Shown one piece after another: positions 1-5,675 of a stretch of 5,730 nt of DNA. Source of the DNA: Clostridia bacterium (GTDB lineage: Bacteria > Bacillota > Clostridia > Oscillospirales > Oscillospiraceae). Location of the stretch: the NCBI GenBank assembly GCA_003245395.1, contig QKDF01000317.1, positions 1 to 5,730 of the forward strand, in the 5' to 3' direction. The notes below the pieces were generated by a model that worked only from the letters and a program-made list of their open reading frames with translations, was not told where the DNA came from and made no database searches. Within the stretch, counting starts at the first letter, position 1. Every line of letters begins with the position of its first letter. The position numbers and the translations under genes are program-made.

Positions 1-14
1 TAAGTATATACTTA
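1..14. repeat. Perfect 14-bp palindrome at window edge
   Basis: TAAGTATATACTTA is its own reverse complement. It lies about 20 bp upstream of the riboswitch candidate, where a promoter or operator would be expected. A weak -10-like TAAAAT follows at 25-30, but I see no convincing -35 element, so a promoter is not claimed. The palindrome could be an operator, the foot of a terminator for an upstream gene, or chance in AT-rich DNA. The window starts here, so its full extent is unknown. Confidence 0.35.
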
Positions 15-30
15 TCATAAATTGTAAAAT

Positions 31-112
31 GATCGGGAAAACCGTCGAAAGACGGTGACGCAAAGCTGCAAACCTGTACCGTATCGGATAGCAGCCAGCT
101 GCGCAAGATGGT
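31..112 (+). ncRNA. Cyclic-di-GMP-I (GEMM-I) riboswitch candidate
   Basis: The segment carries the hallmark GEMM-I layout. A GGGAAAACC lead-in is followed by a perfect P2 hairpin (CCGTC 42-46, GAAA tetraloop 47-50, GACGG 51-55). The highly conserved GACGCAAAGC comes next (57-66), and then a second helix P3 (GCTGC 65-69 with GCAGC 91-95) ending in AGCCAGCTGC. In this family the GNRA tetraloop of P2 docks into a receptor in P3, and c-di-GMP sits at the three-way junction. The closing P1 helix looks weak by eye (ATC 32-34 with GAT 107-109), which is the main reason for doubt. An intrinsic terminator directly follows, so control of transcription termination is likely. No intact cognate gene lies directly behind it. 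Confidence 0.72.
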
Positions 113-114
113 AA

Positions 115-141
115 AGCCCTGCAATTAGCAGGGTTGTTTTT
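115..141 (+). terminator. Intrinsic terminator after the riboswitch
   Basis: A perfect 6-bp stem CCCTGC/GCAGGG (117-122 with 128-133) closes an AATTA loop and can extend by a G-U and an A-U pair. It is followed by the U-rich tail TTGTTTTT (134-141). Its place immediately 3' of the riboswitch aptamer fits an expression platform that stops transcription in one ligand state. The following helicase remnant begins right at the end of the T-tract. Confidence 0.8.
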
Positions 142-521
142 GTATATTCACGCGAGGTGAACAATGACCAGCTTCTGGTCGCCATGGATTTTATGAATCC
201 CGCCACCGGGCATGAGGGTGTGAAGTGGCAGCCGAATCAAAGGCTGGACGTGTTTTTTATGACGCTGAACAAGGTGGACAAGGAATATTCACCTATCGGT
301 CAGCGCCATATCCATCACCGCACCCAGGGCATCCGTATACTGCTGTTCGTGCGCGAGTTCAAAACCGACCGCATCTCCGGCAGCGCTGTTACCTACACAT
401 ATTTCGGTACGGCAAGTTATGTCTGTCACGAGCGCTCAAGGCAGGTGATATTACATGAAAACCGGGCGGACCGATCCCGGCAAAGTTTTTGAAAAAGACA
501 AATAAATTGGTGGTGGGGTAA
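142..521 (+). pseudogene. Degraded C-terminus of a DUF3427-type superfamily 2 helicase
   Basis: Frame 1 from about 142 reads like the DUF3427 C-terminal domain of large DEAD/DEAH-type helicases. It has NNDQLLVAMDF, then EGVKWQPNQRLDVFF-TLNK, then GQRHIHHR, ILLFVREFK and YTYFGTASYV-HE. Three lesions are visible by comparison with my memory of the family. About 25-30 residues, normally containing an FHWQSQS-like motif, are missing between EYSP and GQR (near 292-300). The frame then shifts near 433-441. In the new frame a TGA at 456-458 stands where a Trp (TGG) is expected before K-x-x-x-PIPAKFLK. Beyond it the old frame continues to PIPAKFLKKTNKLVVG and a TAA at 519-521, abutting the NUDIX ATG. 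The helicase core is absent. A short GTG-started ORF (157-492) exists, but I regard it as debris. Confidence 0.72.
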
Positions 522-935
522 ATGATCGAGGTCGTAGCAGCCCTGATCTGGGATAAAGATAAGTTTATGATTTGCCAGCGACCAGCGACGAAAGCGCGTG
601 GCCTTTTATGGGAGTTTGTCGGCGGCAAAGTTGAGCCCGGTGAAACAAAAGAGCAGGCTCTTATCAGAGAGTGCCAAGAGGAGCTATCTATCACGCTGTC
701 TGTGGGCAGTGAGTTCATGATAGTAACACATGAGTACCCAGACATTACCGTACATCTGTCGCTGTTCAATGCCATGATTGCCGAAGGTGTCCCGCAGATG
801 TTGGAACATAACGATATCCAGTGGATTACAGTGGATGAAATACCAAACTTCGAGTTTTGCCCGGCGGACGAGGTTATTTTGCAGCAGATCCGCAGCTGTA
901 GGCAAGGTGTAAAGAGAGAAGGCACGGAATCATGA
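522..935 (+). CDS. NUDIX hydrolase, MutT/NudG-like (deoxy)nucleoside triphosphate pyrophosphohydrolase
   Basis: This 137-residue single-domain protein is of usual MutT length. Such enzymes cleave (d)NTPs to the NMP and pyrophosphate with Mg2+, often on oxidised or modified nucleotides in the cytoplasm. The N-terminus (IEVVAALIW, residues 2-10) and QRP then LWEF-GGKVEPGE closely resemble E. coli NudG/MutT. The Nudix box spans residues 35-57, with Glu41 and the REC-x-EE core (Arg49, Glu50, Glu53, Glu54) intact. The usual Gly near the end of the box is Ser56, which is not a metal ligand. The ATG follows the stop of the degraded helicase directly, so translation was probably coupled to it. Only a GGTGGGG stretch 3 nt before the ATG could act as a ribosome binding site now. 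The stop overlaps the exonuclease start (ATGA). Substrate cannot be read from sequence; damaged-nucleotide cleanup or a role beside the helicase are both possible. Confidence 0.9.
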   Translation: MIEVVAALIWDKDKFMICQRPATKARGLLWEFVGGKVEPGETKEQALIRECQEELSITLSVGSEFMIVTHEYPDITVHLSLFNAMIAEGVPQMLEHNDIQWITVDEIPNFEFCPADEVILQQIRSCRQGVKREGTES

Positions 936-1510
936 ACCATCGCTACATTGCATTTGACGTAGAGACCCCAAACTGTGCGAATAACCGCATCAGCGCCATA
1001 GGCATTACCGTCGTTGAAAACGGTAGCGTCACAGATGATCTCTATTCTCTTGTAAACCCGGAGGTGCACTTCGATTCCTTCAACATCCGCCTTACCGGCA
1101 TCACGCCGAAAATGGTTGCCGATCAGCCCACATTCCCGGAGTTGTGGGAAAAGATTGAGCCTATTATGAGCAGCGGTCTGCTGATTGCGCATAACGCGCC
1201 GTTTGATATGGGTGTGCTGGCGCAGTGCCTGAACGACTATGGAATCGAATGGCAGCCCTTTACATACTATGCCTGCACCTGCGTAATGGGACGAGCCTGC
1301 TATCCCCAGCTTCAAAACCACAAACTCAACACCCTGTGTGATTACCTGAAGCTCAATTTGGATCACCACAATGCCGGAAGCGACAGCCGCGCCTGTGCGG
1401 AGTTGCTGCTGGACTATATGCGTCATAGCCTGCAGCCGGATCGTTTTCTACGTCAGTATGATTTGGCACAGCGCCGCACGCTACGGGTCCCCTATAAAAT
1501 GCAGTCCTGA
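932..1510 (+). CDS. DEDDh (DnaQ-like) 3'-5' exonuclease
   Basis: This 192-residue protein has the full RNase T/DnaQ exonuclease fold motifs. Exo I is FDVET (Asp9, Glu11), Exo II is AHNAPFD (His87-Asp92) and Exo III is H-x4-D (His146, Asp151) within HHNAGSDSRACAEL. All four acidic metal ligands and the catalytic His are present, so activity on single-stranded 3' ends is expected. LTGIT at 54-58 is the usual segment after the first strands. There is no polymerase, BRCT or helicase domain, so it is a stand-alone exonuclease rather than a Pol III epsilon subunit. It overlaps the NUDIX gene by 4 bp and has an AGAGAAGG-type ribosome binding site at 915-922, 9 nt before the ATG. Beyond the TGA at 1508-1510 the same frame stays open for 28 charged codons to a TGA at 1595-1597, so the gene may once have been longer. 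Confidence 0.9.
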   Translation: MNHRYIAFDVETPNCANNRISAIGITVVENGSVTDDLYSLVNPEVHFDSFNIRLTGITPKMVADQPTFPELWEKIEPIMSSGLLIAHNAPFDMGVLAQCLNDYGIEWQPFTYYACTCVMGRACYPQLQNHKLNTLCDYLKLNLDHHNAGSDSRACAELLLDYMRHSLQPDRFLRQYDLAQRRTLRVPYKMQS

Positions 1511-1585
1511 GACGCCAAGAAACTTTTTGCTCCAAAAGAGCTGCAAGAACGCGGCGGTTTTAAGAAGATTCTGTTAAAAAAGGTC

Positions 1586-1592
1586 AAGGAGG
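1586..1592 (+). promoter_or_regulatory. Strong Shine-Dalgarno for the small ORF at 1600
   Basis: AAGGAGG lies 7 nt before the ATG at 1600. It fixes that start against the TTG at 1594 and is the best ribosome binding site in the left half of the window. Confidence 0.85.
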
Positions 1593-1599
1593 TTTGACG

Positions 1600-1827
1600 A
1601 TGGATATAGCAAGAGCCAAAGAGTTGCTTTCCGGGTTGGCCGACGGCATTGATCCTTTGACAGGTAAATTGCTGCCGGGCGATAGTGTGTGCAATCAAGC
1701 CGAAATTGTCAGGGCCTTACACACAGTCCTCAGTGCGCTGCCGTCTGTCGCAAAAAAGGAAAAGCTGCCCCCGCTAAACGCTGCGGTGGACGGATGCTGT
1801 TTCTTGCCCATACACGGAATCTGGTAA
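1600..1827 (+). CDS. Small hypothetical protein, probably C-terminally truncated or chimeric
   Basis: This encodes 75 residues from an ATG with a strong ribosome binding site. The first about 55 residues look like a real, compact, mostly helical domain: DIARAKELLSGLADGIDPLTG, then LLPGDSVCNQAEIVRALHTVLSAL. I cannot name the family. The pattern G-I-D-P-L-T-G-x-x-L-P-x-D then N-x-x-x-I-V-R-A-L is one I vaguely associate with small conserved bacterial proteins, without a known function. After KLPPLNA (about residue 61) the protein turns into AVDGCCFLPIHGIW. This is unlike the rest, and it coincides with a helicase-like peptide in another frame. The native C-terminus has therefore probably been lost and replaced by out-of-frame sequence. 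It follows the exonuclease with an 89-nt gap and is likely cotranscribed with it. Function unknown. Confidence 0.65.
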   Translation: MDIARAKELLSGLADGIDPLTGKLLPGDSVCNQAEIVRALHTVLSALPSVAKKEKLPPLNAAVDGCCFLPIHGIW

Positions 1828-1838
1828 ATCATCAGTAA
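1779..1838 (+). pseudogene. Scrap of a superfamily 2 helicase/ResIII domain (motif Ia-like)
   Basis: Reading in the frame of position 1779 gives RCGGRMLFLAHTRNLVNHQ followed by TAA. The core GRMLFLAHTRNLV closely resembles the motif Ia strand and turn of ResIII/DEAD-type helicases and type I/III restriction translocases (R-x-LFLA-x-R-x-x-LV-x-Q). It overlaps the tail of the small ORF in a different frame. Only about 19 codons remain, with no Walker A and no start codon, so it cannot be functional. It ends 10 bp before the permease stop codon. With so short a match, coincidence cannot be excluded. Confidence 0.4.
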
Positions 1839-1848
1839 ATATGGCCTT

Positions 1849-3822
1849 TTATTGTGCGCTTACAATTTTGTAGTAGGTGTGAGCGGTGACCCAGTAAACA
1901 AGGGCATAAATTATACTGAAACACACCAACGTCCCCAGCGTACACAAGGCGAACAACTTCACATTGGTCAGTGAGAATACCACCAACATCCGAGTGATCA
2001 TGTTGAATGCCGCCGCGATATGAACGGCAGCCGCGGCCAGAGGGAGAAAGAACACTAAAAGAATCTGACTGCGGACACTGCGGCGGATCTCTTGCTCGCT
2101 CATACCCACCTTCTGCATGATCTGGAATCTGCGCTGATCTTCATAGCCCTCGGAGATTTGCTTGTAATAGATGATCAGCACGGTGGCCATACCGAACAGC
2201 AGCCCCAGAAACAGTCCCAGGAACAAAAAGCCTCCATTCAGGGCGTAAAACTCCGCGCTCTCACTCTGGCGGCAGCTTGCCGAAATTCCGCTCAGGTTGC
2301 TGATGATGTCGGCGCAGGCGCTCTTTTGCTGATCGGTTCCATCCAGATTAAACGTCATTTCGTAGGTCAGTCCGCTGGCCTGTTTGCCGTAGGCTTCCCG
2401 CTGCATCTGATCCCAGTCCTTCAAAATCTGGTCGTTTGCCACCACAAGATATTGCACGCCGGTAATATAGGCGGAAGTATCTCCGGCTACGGGAGCACTG
2501 TCCAGCTGCCGGACAATATGATACGGCGTCTGTCCCAAATAGAACAGGTTCACCAACTGCCGGTCGGTGCTGTAACTCAGCACTTCATCCGCCTGCAGCG
2601 AAGGGGTCTGCCCGGTTAAGCGGCCATATTCCTCCGCCGTCACAACAACCACCACCCGGTATTGACCGGCTGCGCTGCCGCTGGGGTCCAGAACCAGCGT
2701 GTTACCGCTTAGTTTGACTGTAAACGACAGATAGGTATAGTCCCGCACATCCAAGGCCGTCCGCCCGGCGTCAGCCACAGCCTGTTCCACAGCGGCTTTG
2801 GCTTCCGACGGGGTGGGAGCGCCATCCTTCTCCAGATCACACGCAGCCGAAATATCTGTGGGATACCGGGATACCAGCGCGTCTTCCGCCCCCAGATACA
2901 GGCAGACCGTGGTGGATACCGTCACCAGTACCATGGTGCAGAGGATGCAGATGCTGGCAAGGCCCACCGCGTTTTGCTTCATGCGGTACAACAGGCCCGA
3001 CACGGCGGTGAAATGCTCCGGCCGGTAATAGAAATCCCTGTCGGCCCGCAGACGCTTGAGCAGTGCAATGGAGCCGGCCGTGAACAGGCAATAGGTTCCG
3101 ATGATCACCAGAATGACTGCTACGAAGAAAAGCAGCAGGGCTGATAGCGGTTGTTTGACCACATTGGCAATTCCGTAGCCTGTTGCCAAAGTTAGGATAC
3201 CGATGAGCACCAGCACCCACTTTGTTTTCGGCTCCTGCTCACCCACGGTATCGCTGAACAGCAGCTCCACTGGCTTGGAGAGGTGGATGCGGGCCAGATT
3301 CAGCAGTAGCGTAGCAAGGAAAATGCCGGCGAACAGGAGAACCGTATCGAGGACCCCCGGGCCACTGACGGAAAATCCCATGGCGGCATTCAGCTCCAGC
3401 AGCTTCAGCAGCACAAGCAGCATCAGCTTGGACAGCAGTATACCTGCCGCTATGCCCGCAACGATGCTGCTGCCACCTAATAACAGGCTTTCACAACACA
3501 GAAGCCGGGCAATGTGTCGCTTTTCCATCCCCAGAATATTATAAAGACCCAGCTCCCGGCGCCGCCGCTTCATCAGAAAGCCATTGGTATAGAAGATGAG
3601 CACCACGGAGAAAAGCGCCACCACGATGCAGCCCAGATCCAGCATGCTCTGGACGATATTCCCACCCCGCAGTGTGCCGATCAGGCTGCTCTGTGTCAGA
3701 AAGCACAGGATGTAGAACATGGCCGCAGTTCCGCTGCAGGCGATAAAATAGGGCAGATAGAACCGACCGCTGCGCAGAATGTTGGTCAAGGCCAGCTTCG
3801 GATAGAACCCGGACTTACGCAT
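1849..3822 (-). CDS. BceB-type ABC transporter permease (FtsX-like, ten TM)
   Basis: This 657-residue membrane protein matches the length and layout of BceB-family peptide-antibiotic transporters. TM1 is at about 21-43, TM2 at 61-81, TM3 at 107-137, TM4 at 155-178, TM5 at 201-220, TM6 at 227-251 and TM7 at 286-311. A large extracellular domain follows (about 312-528), then TM8 at 529-553, TM9 at 586-607 and TM10 at 618-645. KRRRRELGLYNILGM after TM2 is the typical cytoplasmic FtsX-family segment expected to contact the ATPase. In known homologues the large domain between TM7 and TM8 determines peptide specificity, and the permease signals to the kinase. I chose the ATG at 3822 because AGGGCGG (3837-3831) lies 8 nt upstream. 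The upstream in-frame GTG at 3831 abuts that motif and would have no ribosome binding site. It overlaps the ATPase gene by 8 nt. The substrate is not readable from the sequence. Confidence 0.92.
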   Translation of the reverse strand: MRKSGFYPKLALTNILRSGRFYLPYFIACSGTAAMFYILCFLTQSSLIGTLRGGNIVQSMLDLGCIVVALFSVVLIFYTNGFLMKRRRRELGLYNILGMEKRHIARLLCCESLLLGGSSIVAGIAAGILLSKLMLLVLLKLLELNAAMGFSVSGPGVLDTVLLFAGIFLATLLLNLARIHLSKPVELLFSDTVGEQEPKTKWVLVLIGILTLATGYGIANVVKQPLSALLLFFVAVILVIIGTYCLFTAGSIALLKRLRADRDFYYRPEHFTAVSGLLYRMKQNAVGLASICILCTMVLVTVSTTVCLYLGAEDALVSRYPTDISAACDLEKDGAPTPSEAKAAVEQAVADAGRTALDVRDYTYLSFTVKLSGNTLVLDPSGSAAGQYRVVVVVTAEEYGRLTGQTPSLQADEVLSYSTDRQLVNLFYLGQTPYHIVRQLDSAPVAGDTSAYITGVQYLVVANDQILKDWDQMQREAYGKQASGLTYEMTFNLDGTDQQKSACADIISNLSGISASCRQSESAEFYALNGGFLFLGLFLGLLFGMATVLIIYYKQISEGYEDQRRFQIMQKVGMSEQEIRRSVRSQILLVFFLPLAAAAVHIAAAFNMITRMLVVFSLTNVKLFALCTLGTLVCFSIIYALVYWVTAHTYYKIVSAQ

Positions 3823-4582
3823 GGAATTCACCGCCCTGCGCCAGAACCGTCAGCGTATCGGAGATTTTACCGAACAACGCCTCACTGGTCTGTCCGCCTC
3901 GATAGAGCTGGTGATATACCTCGCCATCCCGCAAAAACAGCACCCGCTTGGCATGGCTGGCGGCCTTGACAGAATGGGTGACCATCAAAATGGTCTGACC
4001 GCTGCCGTTCACCTCGCCGAACAGCCGCAGCAGTGAGTCGGAGGCCCGCGAGTCCAGCGCACCGGTGGGTTCATCAGCCAGGATGATCTGGGGATCGGTG
4101 ATGAGAGCACGGGCCACGGCGGCCCGCTGCTTCTGCCCACCGGAAACCTCATACGGATATTTGGCCATCAACTCACTGATCCCCAGCTTTTCCACAATGG
4201 GTCTGAGCTTCTCTTCCATAAATCCGTAGTCTTTCCCCGCCAGTACCAGTGGCAGAAGAATATTGTCCTTCAGAGAAAAGATGTCCAGCAGATTAAAATC
4301 CTGAAATACAAATCCCAGATTGTCTCGGCGGAAAGCGGATAGTTGCCGCTCCGAAATGGTGCTGATTTTCCGTCCGCTCAGGCTTACCTCGCCCGAAGTG
4401 GGTTGATCCAGAGCCGCCAGAATATTCAGGAGCGTGGTCTTTCCGGAACCGGATTCGCCCATAATGGCAACATATTCCCCTGCTTCAACGGAAAAAGTGA
4501 TATTTCGAAGAGCCTCTACCTGGTTCCCGCCGAACCGGATGGTGTAAATCTTTTTCAGATGGCTGACTTCTAAAAGTGACAT
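3815..4582 (-). CDS. BceA-type ABC transporter ATP-binding protein
   Basis: This 255-residue MacB/LolD/BceA-class ATPase drives the adjoining permease. The motifs are complete. Walker A is GESGSGKT (42-49), the Q-loop Gln is at 94, and the signature VSGGQ is at 146-150. Walker B is IILADE (166-171, catalytic Glu171), the D-loop is ALDS (175-178) and the H-loop His is at 203. The N-terminal VSHLKKIYTIRFGGNQVEAL is typical of peptide-antibiotic transport ATPases. The start at 4582 is preferred over an in-frame ATG at 4612 because AAAAGGAGG lies 7 nt upstream of 4582 and inside the longer version. Its end overlaps the permease start by 8 nt, which points to translational coupling. A direct repeat in the gap toward the kinase gene suggests that ATPase and permease have their own inducible promoter. 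Confidence 0.95.
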   Translation of the reverse strand: MSLLEVSHLKKIYTIRFGGNQVEALRNITFSVEAGEYVAIMGESGSGKTTLLNILAALDQPTSGEVSLSGRKISTISERQLSAFRRDNLGFVFQDFNLLDIFSLKDNILLPLVLAGKDYGFMEEKLRPIVEKLGISELMAKYPYEVSGGQKQRAAVARALITDPQIILADEPTGALDSRASDSLLRLFGEVNGSGQTILMVTHSVKAASHAKRVLFLRDGEVYHQLYRGGQTSEALFGKISDTLTVLAQGGEFHA

Positions 4583-4589
4583 AACCGTT

Positions 4590-4598
4590 CCTCCTTTT
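4590..4598 (-). promoter_or_regulatory. Shine-Dalgarno of the ABC ATPase gene
   Basis: On the minus strand AAAAGGAGG is followed after 7 nt by the ATG at 4582. This near-perfect site decides the start of the ATPase. Confidence 0.9.
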
Positions 4599-4607
4599 GC
4601 TTCTTCC

Positions 4608-4613
4608 ATCATA
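4608..4613 (-). promoter_or_regulatory. Candidate -10 box of the transporter promoter
   Basis: TATGAT on the minus strand differs from TATAAT at one base. The hexamer 17 bp upstream (TGGCTG) is a poor -35 box, as expected for an activator-dependent promoter. The predicted start would leave a very short leader with the ribosome binding site near its 5' end. TAAATC, slightly upstream, is an alternative -10. Confidence 0.35.
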
Positions 4614-4644
4614 GGGGATTTACGCTCTGCCAGCCATCGTTCTG

Positions 4645-4674
4645 CCTTACAGTTGAGGCCGATTCCTTACAGTT
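4645..4674 (-). promoter_or_regulatory. Direct-repeat operator candidate for the response regulator
   Basis: On the minus strand AACTGTAAGG occurs twice as exact 10-bp copies (4674-4665 and 4654-4645), separated by 10 bp. The period is 20 bp, about two helical turns, so both copies face the same side of DNA. OmpR-family regulators usually bind tandem half-sites as dimers just upstream of a -35 region. The repeat lies in the only sizeable gap of the module, upstream of the transporter genes that such regulators induce. The assignment to this regulator is inferred from position and form. Confidence 0.6.
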
Positions 4675-4682
4675 TTGTCACC

Positions 4683-5675
4683 TTACTCCGCAACCTGTGC
4701 CCTGTCGTGCAGCGTCAGCCGCACAATGGTTCCCTGCCCCGGGCGGGAAGTTACGAAGATGTCGTACCCCAACTTGTCCAGAATTCGGCGGCACAGGTAT
4801 AGGCCGATGCCGGTGGACTTCTTGTCCTCCCGTCCGTTGTAGCCGGTAAACCCCTTTTCAAAAATTCGGGGCAGGTCTTCCTCTCGGATGCCGATTCCCG
4901 TATCTGCCACGGCCAGGGTTTCGCCGTCGCCATAGATGCGGATGGTTCCGCCTGCCGGCGTGTATTTCAGTGCATTGGACAGCATCTGCCCGATCACAAA
5001 GCCCAGCCATTTTTCGTCTGTCAGGACGGCACGTCCGGTTTCGTCAAACCGGAGTGTGATTTTCTTTAGGATGAACAGGCGGGCATACCTCCGGACGGCA
5101 CTGCGCACGATGTCGTCCAGCGGGCAGCGCCGCAGCACCAGATCCGATGTATCGCAGTCCAGCCGCAGATAGGACAGCACCATCTCCACGTACTCCTCCG
5201 TCTTCAATAGCTCGGCGGACAGGGCGCTGCGGTCAAGAATTTCCTCTGTCAGCAGCAGATGCATGGCGGCGATAGGCGTTTTGATCTGATGAACCCAAAG
5301 CGTATAGTAATCCAGCAGTCCCTGGCGTGCGCTTTCGCCCTCCGCCACAACCCCGGCTCGGTCCGCGCAGACCGCTTTGAGCAACGCCTGATAATCTGCC
5401 TCAATCGCTCCGCCGGGAGGTGGGAGTTGAAAGGCGGCCTCTTTCACGTTTTGCAGCAGATGCATCAATTCTCGGTGTGTGCGAACATAGCCGCCATATC
5501 CAACCGCAAACAAAATCAGACCGATCACCAGACACAGCACGGTGGCATACCCCACCGCCTCCGCATTCAGGTGGTAGAGGGAAAATACCGCCGCGAACAC
5601 GGCGGCGAACAGCGCCAGCATCAAAATCAGCTTATATTGCCGTTTTAAGTAAAAATGCAACATCTGCCTTGTCAC
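4683..5675 (-). CDS. BceS-type intramembrane-sensing histidine kinase
   Basis: This 330-residue sensor kinase has two N-terminal TM helices (about 15-34 and 43-61) with only a short loop outside. This is the intramembrane-sensing layout, in which the partner ABC transporter is the real sensor. The H-box is WVHQIKTPIAA with phospho-acceptor His129. The ATPase domain has the N-box MLSNALKYTP (Asn234), G1 DTGIGI (258-263), the F-box FEKGFTG (272-278) and G2 GIGLYL (289-294), so it looks fully active. The GTG at 5675 overlaps the regulator stop as GTGA, which supports it. An internal ATG at 5663 (residue 5), with AAGG just upstream, is an alternative start. It is cotranscribed with the regulator and lies upstream of the transporter genes it should induce. 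Confidence 0.93.
   Translation of the reverse strand: MTRQMLHFYLKRQYKLILMLALFAAVFAAVFSLYHLNAEAVGYATVLCLVIGLILFAVGYGGYVRTHRELMHLLQNVKEAAFQLPPPGGAIEADYQALLKAVCADRAGVVAEGESARQGLLDYYTLWVHQIKTPIAAMHLLLTEEILDRSALSAELLKTEEYVEMVLSYLRLDCDTSDLVLRRCPLDDIVRSAVRRYARLFILKKITLRFDETGRAVLTDEKWLGFVIGQMLSNALKYTPAGGTIRIYGDGETLAVADTGIGIREEDLPRIFEKGFTGYNGREDKKSTGIGLYLCRRILDKLGYDIFVTSRPGQGTIVRLTLHDRAQVAE

Noticed and set aside
225..458. 77-codon ORF overlapping the helicase remnant
   Set aside because: Most of it is out of frame with the DUF3427 pattern. Only its last few codons join the restored frame, before the TGA at 456-458.
157..492. GTG-started 111-codon ORF as an intact gene
   Set aside because: Its content is the middle of a DUF3427 domain and it runs out of frame after about residue 94. 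There is no proper start signal, so I treat it as pseudogene debris.
389..1426. 345-codon open frame on the minus strand
   Set aside because: It runs antisense to the NUDIX and exonuclease genes, which carry complete catalytic motifs. The antisense protein shows no family pattern, so it is a shadow.
2092..2619. 175-codon + strand ORF inside the permease gene, and others at 3203-3544, 3514-3969 and 5259-5648
   Set aside because: They lie antisense to well-supported permease, ATPase and kinase genes and have no recognisable domains or ribosome binding sites.
4583..4612. Longer N-terminus for the ABC ATPase from the ATG at 4612
   Set aside because: The extra residues encode the Shine-Dalgarno region itself (MMEEAKGGTV), and the ATG at 4582 is ideally spaced behind AAAAGGAGG.
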